Assembly: GCA_028873695.1 (NCBI GenBank)
Contig: JAPPNU010000028.1
Coordinates: 62,001 to 126,000 of the forward strand
DNA from: Gemmatimonadota bacterium
GTDB taxonomy: Bacteria; Latescibacterota; UBA2968; GCA-2709665
Direction of reading: 5' to 3'
DNA: 64,000 bases
Of the stretch, positions 1 through 8,346 are shown in pieces (positions within the stretch are counted from its first letter, which is position 1; every line of letters begins with the position of its first letter). Below the pieces are notes generated by a model that had not been told where the DNA came from, made no database searches, and saw only the letters and a program-made list of their open reading frames with translations. The translations under genes were made by a program, and so were the position numbers.

Positions 1-80
1 ATCCGGTTTTGACTTTGATCCTGGGTTTTAATCAGCCGTTAATCCTTTTTAATCATGTTCAATCCTGGTCCGGTTTTGGC
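1..80. repeat. AATCCTG-type degenerate repeat island (left)
   Basis: This AT-richer island is built of short units such as TTTGATCCTG, AATCC and TTCAATCCTGGTCCGGTTTTG. It shares the blocks ATGTTCAATCCTG and GGTCCGGTTTTG with the island at about 1378-1500. The stop codon of the neighbouring minus-strand gene (49-51) lies inside it. Its left edge is cut by the window. No coding function is seen. Confidence 0.6.
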
Positions 81-1278
81 TTCCCTCGCGACGGTCGTCG
101 ACTTCCAGTTTAACGTTTCCGGATAACTCATTCTCTTTGAGTTGGATACGATCCGCTCTTTCTCCAATCACGATACCGATCTGTTGCCTGCCATCCGGTG
201 AACTGCCGATGCGGTTGTTGACGAAGGTCAGGTCGCGGGTCTCGCCCAGGATGCGGACGCCGCAGCCCTCGGATCCCTCTCCGTTGTCCAGTATTTCGTT
301 CCTTTCGAAGTAATTCCGATGCCCCGCCATCGGTTCGGATTCGTCGCGGAAGAGCACACCCTCCCGTCCGTTCCCGTTTGCCTCGTTGTTCAGAAACGTG
401 TTGTCCGTATCCTTGTGGCCGATGGAGATCCCGGTCTCGCCGTTGTCGTTAAGCCGGTTGTTTTCAAAAATCCCGTTCTTGACTCGCCAGCAGAGGAACA
501 GGCCGATGCGGCCGTTTTCAACCGACCGGCAGTTGCGGATGGCGGGCGAGCCGCTGCCACTGCCCGGGTGCAGGCCCAGGTGGGTGTTTCCGCTGCAGAC
601 GCAGTCTTCCACCGACACGTCGTTGCTTTGCTGGAAGCTGATCCCGTCTCCGTTGTAGTCCTGGATCGTACAGCGGGTAATCCTCGTACCGTGGCTGCGA
701 TAGAGGAAGATGCCGGCGCCCCTGCATCCGTTGAGGTACGGGTTGTTATCCCTGTTGCCCTGAATCGCCAGGTTTTTGATGCATGCGCCCGTGACGCCAT
801 AGCCGCTGATGACCGGGAACGTGGTTGCCGCGCGTGCGTTTCGGGAAACGAGGTAATCGCCCAGCATGGGCTTGCCGGCGCCGAACGTGTTGCCGTCCGA
901 CCAGGTCAGCGTGCAGACGACCGTGTGAAATCCGCCCGAGTTGTCGTCAGTAACGCTGACTCCGACTCCGGGCGCAAAGCCCGCAGGGTCGGCCACCGTG
1001 ATCTGTTCCTCGCCGTAGTCCCCGTCGAGCGTGAGCCGACATTCAACGGCATCTGCCTTGAAGAGGACGGATTCCGTCCCGTGGCCTCGGACGGTGACTC
1101 GGTTTCTCAGGTGCAGCGAGTCCCGCATCGTGTAGGTCCCGGGCCCGATCTCCACGGTCCCGCCGCCCAGGCCCGCGATATAGTCCACGGCCGCCTGGAG
1201 CGACCTGTTGTCGTTCCCGCTAATATCGGCATCTGCCAGACCGACGGTGACGGTGGGTGTACAGCGGTTCGATGACAT
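49..1278 (-). CDS. Right-handed parallel beta-helix repeat protein
   Basis: This 409-residue protein looks like a pectate-lyase-type beta-helix carbohydrate-active protein. The N-terminal part (about residues 25-70) has the usual entry motif of such proteins, with LQAAVDYIAGLGGGTVEIGPG followed by short strands. From about residue 160 onward there are repeated strand-turn units rich in Asn, Gly and Ile, for example ITRCTIQDYNGDGI and GIFENNRLNDNGETGI, typical of NosD/pectate-lyase coils. No signal peptide is evident at the chosen ATG, which is unusual for a secreted polysaccharide enzyme. The last dozen codons read through an AATCCTG-type repeat, so the C-terminal tail is repeat-derived. The catalytic activity cannot be assigned from sequence; lyase, epimerase or binding roles are all possible. 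Confidence 0.85.
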   Translation of the reverse strand: MSSNRCTPTVTVGLADADISGNDNRSLQAAVDYIAGLGGGTVEIGPGTYTMRDSLHLRNRVTVRGHGTESVLFKADAVECRLTLDGDYGEEQITVADPAGFAPGVGVSVTDDNSGGFHTVVCTLTWSDGNTFGAGKPMLGDYLVSRNARAATTFPVISGYGVTGACIKNLAIQGNRDNNPYLNGCRGAGIFLYRSHGTRITRCTIQDYNGDGISFQQSNDVSVEDCVCSGNTHLGLHPGSGSGSPAIRNCRSVENGRIGLFLCWRVKNGIFENNRLNDNGETGISIGHKDTDNTFLNNEANGNGREGVLFRDESEPMAGHRNYFERNEILDNGEGSEGCGVRILGETRDLTFVNNRIGSSPDGRQQIGIVIGERADRIQLKENELSGNVKLEVDDRREGSQNRTRIEHD

Positions 1279-1377
1279 CGCGCTATCCTCGATTCAGGTC
1301 ATTCCCAAAACCACATCAAGCAAAGTATCTTCCGGGGTTTCAGGCGCAATTTGCTACAGTCCAGGTTGCAATCACAT

Positions 1378-1501
1378 TTGATCTGCTCGCAATCCCGATC
1401 CTGGTCTTGATCCTGGTCTGGTTTTGATCTCGATCCCGGTTCTGGTATTTATCCTGCTTAATCGATGTTCAATCCTGCTCAATCCCGGTCCGGTTTTGAC
1501 C
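1378..1501. repeat. AATCCTG-type degenerate repeat island (second)
   Basis: Units of the form GATCCTGGTCT, GATCCCGG, TTATCCTG and TTCAATCCTG follow one another, then GGTCCGGTTTTGAC, which matches the block at 64-80. The stop codon of the downstream minus-strand dehydrogenase gene (1479-1481) lies inside the island, so the repeat has supplied the end of that reading frame. The stretch 1279-1377 between this island and the beta-helix gene shows nothing recognisable. Confidence 0.6.
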
Positions 1502-2531
1502 TTATCCTGATATCATACTTCCCGGGCACGGTTACGGGCAGGTCTCCGCTGTCGATCATCCGGTGCAGCGGCGAGGGTCCCGATTCGAGGGGGAAGGTGA
1601 CCGTGTCGCGGATGCGGGCGGATTCGTAGATGCCCATGAGGATTTCGATGGTCCCACGGTTCTTCCGGATGGCGCTGCGGTGTTCGTCCACGCGGCCTTC
1701 CATCCAGTCCACGAGTTCCGCGGCCTGCAGGATCCCGACGTCCGTCTCCTGCGCGGCGTCCACGTCATGGCATCCCTCGTCATTGAGCAATCGCGCGCCC
1801 TTGGACGTGACGACCAGAGTTCCCCCTGTTCCCTGAAGCGTCATCGCGTTGTCCGGCGGCGCCGGTTCGGGCATATCGCTTTCGATCAGGATGCGCGCTC
1901 CGTTTCTCAGCGCGACGACACCCGTGCACAGGTCTTCGATCGGATCGTGTCGTTCGTGCCGGTCGGTGTGTCGCACCGCCTGCCCGATCGCCCACGCGGG
2001 ATCCGGATCGTCCATCAGGTAACGCGCGATATCCACAAAGTGGGTGCCGTTGTTGAGCAGGCCGCCTGACGTGTTGCCGTGGAAGAGTACGGGTTGCCCG
2101 ATCGCGCCGCCCGACACCAGTTCCCGGCCATTCTCGCAGGCGGCGCGGAACCGGTGATGGTGGCCCACGGCGATGCGGGTTCCGTTCCTGTTTGCCGCGT
2201 CGAGAATGAGGTCCGCCTCCTCCAGGCTGCCCGCCAGCGGTTTTTCACACAGGATCCCGGCGACGCCGGCCTCCGCCGCGGCAACCGCGATCTCCGCGTG
2301 GGTATTCATCCACGTGCAGATGCTGAGGACGTCGATATTCTCCCCGCTGAACATTTCCCTATAGCCGGTATAGCGGTCCCGGATGCCGAACTCGTCCGCG
2401 CGGCTGTTTACGGCCTGCCCGCTGATGTCCGCAATGCAGGTCAGATCGACGTCCGGGTGGGCCTGCCAGGCGTTGATATGTCTGCGTGAGATGCCGCCCG
2501 CGCCGACCACACCGGCACGAAAAGATGCCAT
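1479..2531 (-). CDS. Gfo/Idh/MocA-family NAD(P)-dependent oxidoreductase
   Basis: This 350-residue protein is predicted to be a cytoplasmic sugar or cyclitol dehydrogenase. The N-terminal Rossmann domain starts with VGAGGISRRHINAW (residues about 8-21), the dinucleotide-binding loop. The family's catalytic lysine motif is present as CEKPLAG near residue 95, and a downstream GxxxHxxD-like pattern appears in NNGTHFVDIARYL near residue 165. A good ribosome-binding site (AGGAAAGGA) precedes the ATG. The final residues KPDRD are encoded by an AATCCTG-type repeat. It is divergent from the M24 peptidase gene. The substrate is unknown; neighbours suggest sugar-acid or polyol catabolism. Confidence 0.9.
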   Translation of the reverse strand: MASFRAGVVGAGGISRRHINAWQAHPDVDLTCIADISGQAVNSRADEFGIRDRYTGYREMFSGENIDVLSICTWMNTHAEIAVAAAEAGVAGILCEKPLAGSLEEADLILDAANRNGTRIAVGHHHRFRAACENGRELVSGGAIGQPVLFHGNTSGGLLNNGTHFVDIARYLMDDPDPAWAIGQAVRHTDRHERHDPIEDLCTGVVALRNGARILIESDMPEPAPPDNAMTLQGTGGTLVVTSKGARLLNDEGCHDVDAAQETDVGILQAAELVDWMEGRVDEHRSAIRKNRGTIEILMGIYESARIRDTVTFPLESGPSPLHRMIDSGDLPVTVPGKYDIRIRSKPDRD

Positions 2532-2586
2532 AGCGTTCCTTTCCTGTTGGGGGTCTCCGTATTCGAATCTCTGGCCGCCAATTCGC

Positions 2587-2616
2587 TTGACTGGCCGCCT
2601 CCGGCCCTGTTATCAT
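2587..2616 (+). promoter_or_regulatory. Sigma70-like promoter for the M24 peptidase gene
   Basis: A -35 box TTGACT (2587-2592) is followed after 18 bp by a -10 box TATCAT (2611-2616). Transcription would start near 2623, about 50 nt before the ATG at 2676, which has an AAAGGAG ribosome-binding site at 2661-2667. It lies in the short divergent region after the Gfo/Idh gene. Confidence 0.5.
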
Positions 2617-2675
2617 ACGAAAGAAACCGGAGTCTGAACAGCAAAACACGGCTGACAGGGAAAGGAGTCCCGTTT

Positions 2676-3815
2676 ATGTTGACACCGGAAGGCTGCAGGG
2701 ACCGGCAGAACCGGCTGCGTGCCGGACTGAATGCGGAAGGGATAGACGCGGTCGTATTGACGGACCACCTTGAGATATACTATCTGACTGGCGTGCTGTT
2801 GTGCGGATTTCCGGCGTTCCACTTTCCGGCCTTGCTGTATTTCAAGACGGATGGCGGTTCATGGCTGGCGGCACATACCGGGGAGGGCGAAGCGCTGGTG
2901 GACGACCGGATCACCTACGAATGGCACAAGATGAGTACGATGAATCCCGATCCCGTCCGGCAGCTCAACAGGGCGGTGTCGTCGAGGTTGAGCGGCAGCA
3001 AGACGGTTGCACGCATCGGATGGCAGGAGGAAGGGCTCGATCGACTGCTGGCGGAAACGGTTGAAGGAAGGCTGTCGCCGGATACCTGGGTGCCGGTCGA
3101 TGACTTGTTGGCGGCCGTACACAAGCGGAAAGATCCCGACGAACTGGCGCTGTTGCGAAAAAGCATCGAGGTCGATCTGGCGGCATATACGCGGGCGCAG
3201 GAAGTGATTGAACCCGGCGTGAACGAACTCGACGTGTTGGCGGAGGCGCAGCAGGCGGCGATGAGGGCGGCGGGGGAGGTCGTCTATCACGGAGGCGACT
3301 ATCAGGGCTGTGTCATTGGCGGGACCGCGAGGGACCGAGCGATAGAGGCGGGCGAACTCTATATCATAGACGCCCAGTCCACGTATCGCGGATACTGGTC
3401 GGACCTGGCGCGCACGTTTGCGGTGGGAGAGGAGCCCACGGACCTGCAGGCTTCGGTCTACGAGCACCTTGCCGGCATTCTGCGCGACGTACCGGACCTG
3501 GTCAGGCCGGGGGCCAGCGCAACCGGGCTGTGGACGACGATCGACGCCCGTATTCGCGATCACCCGCATCTGGTCGAGGCGGGCCTGATCCACCACGGCG
3601 GCCACGGCGTGGGGCTGCGTGCGCACGAGGCGCCGGACATCAACCGCGACCGGGACGCGGTTTTTGAAGTCGGCGACGTGTTTTCCTGCGAGCCGGGAGC
3701 ATACAGTGACGACCTGCGCGCGGGAATCCGTCTGGAGAATACGTTCGTGATAACGCCTGAGGGCGTGGAAACCCTCTCTGATTATCCTCTCGACATCATG
3801 CCTTTCAAGGGCTGA
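2676..3815 (+). CDS. M24-family Xaa-Pro peptidase (creatinase/prolidase fold)
   Basis: This 379-residue cytoplasmic metallopeptidase of the Xaa-Pro dipeptidase/aminopeptidase type has an N-terminal creatinase domain (about residues 1-150) and a pita-bread catalytic domain. All five metal-ligand motifs are visible: an Asp in IIDAQST, an Asp in YWSDLARTF, a His in HHGGHGVGLRAHEAPD, a Glu in SCEPGAY and a Glu in RLENTFVIT. I chose ATG 2676 rather than the longer open frame because AAAGGAG lies 8 nt upstream of it and a promoter overlaps the upstream extension. The likely role is cleavage of X-Pro peptides. Creatinase-like C-N hydrolysis cannot be excluded. Confidence 0.9.
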   Translation: MLTPEGCRDRQNRLRAGLNAEGIDAVVLTDHLEIYYLTGVLLCGFPAFHFPALLYFKTDGGSWLAAHTGEGEALVDDRITYEWHKMSTMNPDPVRQLNRAVSSRLSGSKTVARIGWQEEGLDRLLAETVEGRLSPDTWVPVDDLLAAVHKRKDPDELALLRKSIEVDLAAYTRAQEVIEPGVNELDVLAEAQQAAMRAAGEVVYHGGDYQGCVIGGTARDRAIEAGELYIIDAQSTYRGYWSDLARTFAVGEEPTDLQASVYEHLAGILRDVPDLVRPGASATGLWTTIDARIRDHPHLVEAGLIHHGGHGVGLRAHEAPDINRDRDAVFEVGDVFSCEPGAYSDDLRAGIRLENTFVITPEGVETLSDYPLDIMPFKG

Positions 3816-4001
3816 AATTGCCGGTGATTGGGAAGGTCCAGCGACAGTTCAGTGGCGCGGCGTTTCAACGGCGGTCGCGTGCAAAATCGGTTGACTTCCA
3901 TTCGCCGACCGGCCTAATTCTAACGGGGGCGTCTTTCGCCCCGGCACTGGGTGATTCCAGTCAAATTGCCGGCACGAGGTGCGGCGTCCGAGGGGTCTAC
4001 C

Positions 4002-5150
4002 GTGGCCATTATCGTAGATAGCGGAAGGCGCATTCCTTTTCTGAGAGGAATGCTGACGCACTATCTGCTGGAGCAGGGGTTCTCCTTCCGGGAGGCATAT
4101 CAGGTCGCGGACCGGGTCAGGAGTTCCATTCAGAAGCAGAAGAAAGTACCTGCGGGCAGGATGATCGACCTGGTACATACCCACGCGCGTGAGCTTTTCG
4201 CCGACCGTCCGGTGGGAGACGGTGTTTTCTGGGCGCCGAGGTCCAGGCAGATACTTGTCGAAGACGACCTGGGCACCCGGCCGTTTTCAAAGGACCATCT
4301 CTCCGACTCGCTTGCCATCACCGGCGTTGACGAAAGCCAGGCCTACCGGATCGCCGAGCGAATCGAGGGTGACTTCATTCAGAACGACAGCACGGTAGTT
4401 TCCCGTGAGGACATCCTGAAAGCAACCCTGAAAATGCTCCGCAGCGATTCCGGCGATGCGTTCGCGGAGCGGTACGGAATCTGGAACCGGTTTCGAAAAG
4501 GCGGGCAGGCGATTCCCCTGATTGTGCTGATCGGCGGGGGGACGGGCGTCGGCAAAACCACGGTAGGCGTGGCGCTTGCCAATCTACTGCGGGTCTCGCG
4601 TGTCGCGTCGACCGACGAAATCCGGCAGGTGATGCGATTGATGATCTCTTCTGACCTCATGCCGGAATTACAGGTCTCGTCATACACAGCGTGGGAGGCG
4701 ATCCCCGCACCTGCCGATGAGGCGCCTGATCCCGTGATTTATGGGTTCCGCGAACAGGCGGCCCGCGTATCCGTAGGAGTACGGGCGACCATCGCTCGGG
4801 CGATTGACGAAAACGTCAGCCTGATTGTCGACGGCGTTCATCTGATGCCTGATCTGCTCGAACTGGAAGCGTTTTCCGGAAAAGCGCTTTTTATTCATCT
4901 GAATTTATATCTTACTGATTTACAGCAATTTACAGACCGGTTTGAGAGTCGAGGGAAGAAGGCCTTTGGACGCACGCGGCACCGGTACGTCAAATCTCTG
5001 GACCAGATCATGAAAATCCAACAGCATATTCTGGATGTTGGCGACAGCGCGGGCGTGCCGTCATTTGAGAATGCGGATCTGGACGAGACCGTGCAGTCGA
5101 TTTCACTCTTGATCATGGATACGTTGCGTAAGGGTTCGAAGGGCGGGTAG
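4002..5150 (+). CDS. ATP-cone / 2-phosphoglycerate-kinase-like P-loop protein
   Basis: This protein of about 382 residues has an N-terminal ATP-cone-like helical domain (about residues 1-80, starting AIIVDSGRRIPFLRG) followed by a P-loop kinase domain with Walker A GGGTGVGKTT near residue 180. A downstream ASTDEIRQVMR segment and a VDGVHL Walker-B-like segment fit the 2-phosphoglycerate kinase family. The family converts 2-phosphoglycerate to 2,3-bisphosphoglycerate in some archaea; the bacterial substrate is uncertain. I prefer the GTG at 4002, preceded by GAGGGG, over the in-frame ATG at 3951. The 186 bp before it hold no gene. It heads a plus-strand run with the amidohydrolases. Confidence 0.75.
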   Translation: MAIIVDSGRRIPFLRGMLTHYLLEQGFSFREAYQVADRVRSSIQKQKKVPAGRMIDLVHTHARELFADRPVGDGVFWAPRSRQILVEDDLGTRPFSKDHLSDSLAITGVDESQAYRIAERIEGDFIQNDSTVVSREDILKATLKMLRSDSGDAFAERYGIWNRFRKGGQAIPLIVLIGGGTGVGKTTVGVALANLLRVSRVASTDEIRQVMRLMISSDLMPELQVSSYTAWEAIPAPADEAPDPVIYGFREQAARVSVGVRATIARAIDENVSLIVDGVHLMPDLLELEAFSGKALFIHLNLYLTDLQQFTDRFESRGKKAFGRTRHRYVKSLDQIMKIQQHILDVGDSAGVPSFENADLDETVQSISLLIMDTLRKGSKGG

Positions 5151-5226
5151 GGGAGACGACGGCCCGGGAAACGCGTCCTCGGCCGGAGATCATTTGGCAG
5201 CGCGCTATCAGGTGGAGAATCGGGCA

Positions 5227-6048
5227 ATGATCGACACACACGTTCATCTGGGACAGCTCCTGTTCGACGATCCGGGATTGACGCCTGCGAAACTCCTGCG
5301 ATGGATGGACCGGCAGGGAATTGAGAAGGCTGTGGTGATGGCGGTGGAAGTGCCCGAGGAACTGGACTTTTTCGTGACGACGAAGGAATTGCTGAGAATG
5401 ACGCGCCCGCATCGCGACCGGCTGAAGCCCCTGTGCGCCGTGGACCCCCGTCACCGGTATCCCGGCCGGTTCCAGCCGTACCCGATCATTGCGAGTTACA
5501 TGGATCAGGGTTGCGTGGGCTACGGGGAGAACCTGTGCGGTCTGCCCGTGGACGATCCGATGCAGGAACGCGTCTACGTGGCGTGCGACCGGTTGAACCT
5601 TGCCATCGTCATGCACTTCGATTCCTGGATTAATCGGGACAAGCCCGGTCTCACCGGGTTTGAACGCATGCTGAAGACCTACCGAAACGTAAAATTCATC
5701 GGGCATTCTCCCCACTTCTGGCGCGAGATATCGGGAGACGTGGACTCGGCGGCGGGGTATCCCAGGGGAAGGGTGGCGCCCGGAGGCAGGGTTGAAGCGC
5801 TGTTCCGGAAGTATCCCAATCTCTACGCGGACCTTTCCGCGGGCTCCGGATACGGGGCCATCACACGGGACCCGGAGTTCGGTCTGAAGTTCCTGAAACG
5901 TTGGAGACATCGGTTGATGTTCGCCACCGACTACCTGCGTGTGGGTCAGGAAACGCCGATTGTCGAATACATCAAGAACGCGCCGCTGTCGAAGGACGCG
6001 TTCGATCGCATCACGCGGAAGAATGCCGAGAAGGTCTTCCGGATCTGA
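5227..6048 (+). CDS. Amidohydrolase-family TIM-barrel protein, paralogue 1
   Basis: This 273-residue protein belongs to the amidohydrolase_2 group of predicted metal-dependent TIM-barrel hydrolases or decarboxylases. It begins MIDTHVHLGQ, giving the HxH metal motif at residues 4-6; an MHFD motif lies near residue 130, IGHSPHFW near residue 160, and the closing LMFATD aspartate near residue 235. The ATG at 5227 is preceded by GGTGGAG at good spacing; a TTG at 5194 is a weaker alternative. It is followed after 65 bp by a near-copy (6114-6962), which marks a tandem duplication. The substrate is unknown. Confidence 0.85.
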   Translation: MIDTHVHLGQLLFDDPGLTPAKLLRWMDRQGIEKAVVMAVEVPEELDFFVTTKELLRMTRPHRDRLKPLCAVDPRHRYPGRFQPYPIIASYMDQGCVGYGENLCGLPVDDPMQERVYVACDRLNLAIVMHFDSWINRDKPGLTGFERMLKTYRNVKFIGHSPHFWREISGDVDSAAGYPRGRVAPGGRVEALFRKYPNLYADLSAGSGYGAITRDPEFGLKFLKRWRHRLMFATDYLRVGQETPIVEYIKNAPLSKDAFDRITRKNAEKVFRI

Positions 6049-6113
6049 AGGACCGCCGGGCTGATTCGGACGGCAACGGCGGAAGCCTGCCGGTCAGCGC
6101 AAGGGATTGGACA

Positions 6114-6962
6114 GTGATCGACACACACCTCCACCTGGGACAGCTTGTGCTGGAAGACCCGGGCCTCACCCCCGGCAGGCTGTTGCGCTGGATGGACCGT
6201 CATGGGATTGAAAAGGGCATCGTAATGGCGGTGGAGGTGCCAGAGGAACTCGACTTTTACATGACAACGAAGGAACTGCTGAGGCTTACCCGACCTCACC
6301 GGGACCGGCTGCTGCCCCTGTGCGCCGTGGACCCTCGACATCGGTACCCCGGGAAGTTCCAACCGTACCCGATCCTCGAGCATTTTATGGACCGGGGATG
6401 TGTGGGATACGGCGAGAACCTGTGCGGTCTGCCGGTGGACGATCCGATGCAGCAGCGGGTTTACGAGGCGTGCGACCGGCTGGGACTGGCGATCGTCATG
6501 CATATCGACCACTGGATCAACCGGGACGAAACCGGATTGCCGGGATTCGAGCGGATGGTGAAGACCTACCGGAACGTAAAGTGGGTGGGCCACGCACAAT
6601 ACTTCTGGCGGGAAATCTCGGGGGACGTCGGACAGGGCGAGCGCTATCCGGAGGGGCCGGTGGCGCCCGGTGGACGCCTGGATACGTTGTTCCGGAAATA
6701 TACGAACCTCTACGCCGACCTCTCGGCGCAATCGGGCTACAACGCCGTCACGCGGGACCCGGCATTCGGGCTGAGCTTTGTGAAGCGTTGGAAGCATCGG
6801 TTGATGTTCGCCACGGACACCATTCACACGCGGCCGTCTCCGGCGTGTTCCATCGCAGGCATCCCGCCGATGCTGGATTATATCCGGAACGCCGATCTTT
6901 CACGGGATGCCTTTGAACGCATCACGGCCGGGAACGCGGAAGCGGTGTTCCGGCTGTCGTAG
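6114..6962 (+). CDS. Amidohydrolase-family TIM-barrel protein, paralogue 2
   Basis: This 282-residue protein is the tandem paralogue of the gene at 5227, about three quarters identical by eye along the whole length, including THLHLGQ, VDDPMQ, NLYADLSA and LMFATD. It differs near the C-terminus, where about a dozen extra residues (HTRPSPACSIAGIPP) sit in the loop after the catalytic aspartate, probably changing the active-site lid. The start is a GTG at 6114 with AAGGGA upstream; an upstream in-frame ATG at 5901 would overlap the first paralogue and is rejected. The two are likely co-transcribed with the LarA-like gene that follows. Confidence 0.85.
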   Translation: MIDTHLHLGQLVLEDPGLTPGRLLRWMDRHGIEKGIVMAVEVPEELDFYMTTKELLRLTRPHRDRLLPLCAVDPRHRYPGKFQPYPILEHFMDRGCVGYGENLCGLPVDDPMQQRVYEACDRLGLAIVMHIDHWINRDETGLPGFERMVKTYRNVKWVGHAQYFWREISGDVGQGERYPEGPVAPGGRLDTLFRKYTNLYADLSAQSGYNAVTRDPAFGLSFVKRWKHRLMFATDTIHTRPSPACSIAGIPPMLDYIRNADLSRDAFERITAGNAEAVFRLS

Positions 6963-6987
6963 GACGACCATACGGAAGAGGATGGAG

Positions 6988-8253
6988 ATGGATCTGCCCC
7001 GGATGTTTCCGCTGCGCCAGAAGTTTGACGCGGACAGTCTGGACGACCCCGTTGAAGAGGTGAGGCGGTGTGTCCTGAACTCATCGCTTGGCGAACGCGT
7101 CTCGGGCGGCGCACGGGTCGCGATTACAGCCGGCAGCAGGGGCATTCACCGCATCGCTCGGCTGACCCGGGCGGTTGCGGACTGCGTACGGGAAATGGGC
7201 GGCGTTCCGTTCATTCTGGCGGCAATGGGCAGCCACGGCGGGGCCACAGCGGACGGACAGAAGGCGATCCTCGCGTCTTACGGCATCGACGAATCCACGA
7301 TGGGCGCGCCGGTCGATGCCACGATGGACGTGGTAAAGGTCGGGGAAACGGAGGATGGCGTGCCGGTTGTGCTGAACCGATTGGCAAATGAGGCCGACGC
7401 GGTGGTGCTGGTGAACCGGGTCAAACCCCACACGTCTTTCCGCGGGCCGTTCGAGAGCGGGCTGATGAAGATGATGACGATCGGGCTGGGGTCGCACCGG
7501 GGGGCCACTCTGGCGCATTCGATGGGTGCGGCAGGATTGCCGCGGATGATACCGGCCTGGGGCCGGATCATCCTTCAGGAGGCCCCCATAGCGCTCGGCG
7601 TGGCGATTCTCGAAAACGCTTACGAGCAGACGGCAAAAGTGGCTGCCGTGGAGCCGGACCAGTTGGCGGCGGTCGAGCCGGGATTGCTGGATGAGGCCCG
7701 GGAACTGATGCCGCGGATACCCGTCGATCGGATCGACGTCCTGATCGTGGACCGGATCGGCAAGAATATCAGCGGTACGGGAATGGATCCTAACATCATC
7801 GGACGGATATGGCTGGCGGGCATCGAGGAGCCGGATTCACCGCGAATCGAACGCGTCGTCGTGCTGGACCTGACACCCGAGACGCACGGCAACGCCAACG
7901 GGATCGGCCTGGCCGACGTGACCACGCGTCGCCTTGTGGACAATATCGACTTCAAGGCGACGTATGCCAACGCGATGACCAGCACGTTCCTGAACCGCGC
8001 GTACATACCCATCGTGGGCGAAAACGACAGGGAGGCGATCGAGATCGCGCTCGGTGCGTCCGGCAACGGCGGGAACACTGACGCAAGAGTGATGCGAATC
8101 CGCTCGACGCTGGAACTGGAATACCTCCGGGCGTCGGAGTCGCTGCTCCCGGAGCTTTCCGGGATGTCGGACGTGGAGGTATCGGGCGAAGCGGAAGCGA
8201 TGAATTTCGACGGGGAGGGCAACCTGACGACGTCCGGGCCGCGATCCGGATGA
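6988..8253 (+). CDS. LarA-like (DUF2088) nickel-dependent racemase-family protein
   Basis: This 421-residue protein has the N-terminal LarA/DUF2088 pattern: GARVAITAGSRGIHRIARLT (residues about 35-55) and ILAAMGSHGGATADGQ (about 70-85), then VNRVKPHTSF and a C-terminal domain. LarA enzymes racemise 2-hydroxy acids with a nickel-pincer cofactor. The cofactor genes larB, larC and larE are not in this window, so the actual reaction is open. ATG 6988 has GAAGAGG 6 nt upstream; ATG 6982 is too close to that site. A strong terminator lies at 8317-8346. Gene order suggests a hydroxy-acid pathway shared with the upstream amidohydrolases. Confidence 0.75.
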   Translation: MDLPRMFPLRQKFDADSLDDPVEEVRRCVLNSSLGERVSGGARVAITAGSRGIHRIARLTRAVADCVREMGGVPFILAAMGSHGGATADGQKAILASYGIDESTMGAPVDATMDVVKVGETEDGVPVVLNRLANEADAVVLVNRVKPHTSFRGPFESGLMKMMTIGLGSHRGATLAHSMGAAGLPRMIPAWGRIILQEAPIALGVAILENAYEQTAKVAAVEPDQLAAVEPGLLDEARELMPRIPVDRIDVLIVDRIGKNISGTGMDPNIIGRIWLAGIEEPDSPRIERVVVLDLTPETHGNANGIGLADVTTRRLVDNIDFKATYANAMTSTFLNRAYIPIVGENDREAIEIALGASGNGGNTDARVMRIRSTLELEYLRASESLLPELSGMSDVEVSGEAEAMNFDGEGNLTTSGPRSG

Positions 8254-8316
8254 CAGGCCGTGGACGGGCGCGCAATCGCGGGACGTTCAACCCTTACAGG
8301 CAGGCGGGAGTCAGAC

Positions 8317-8346
8317 AGGGGGCGCGGTTCACAGCACCCCCTTTTT
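8317..8346 (+). terminator. Intrinsic terminator after the LarA-like gene
   Basis: The arms AGGGGG (8317-8322) and CCCCCT (8337-8342) flank a 14-nt loop and are followed by TTTTT on the plus strand. The loop contains the stop codon of the convergent minus-strand aldolase gene, so the terminator and that gene end overlap. Confidence 0.7.

Noticed and set aside
319..1275. A long open frame on the plus strand opposite the beta-helix gene
   Set aside because: It has no recognisable domain and its composition mirrors the antisense of the beta-helix gene; the minus-strand frame has clear repeats.
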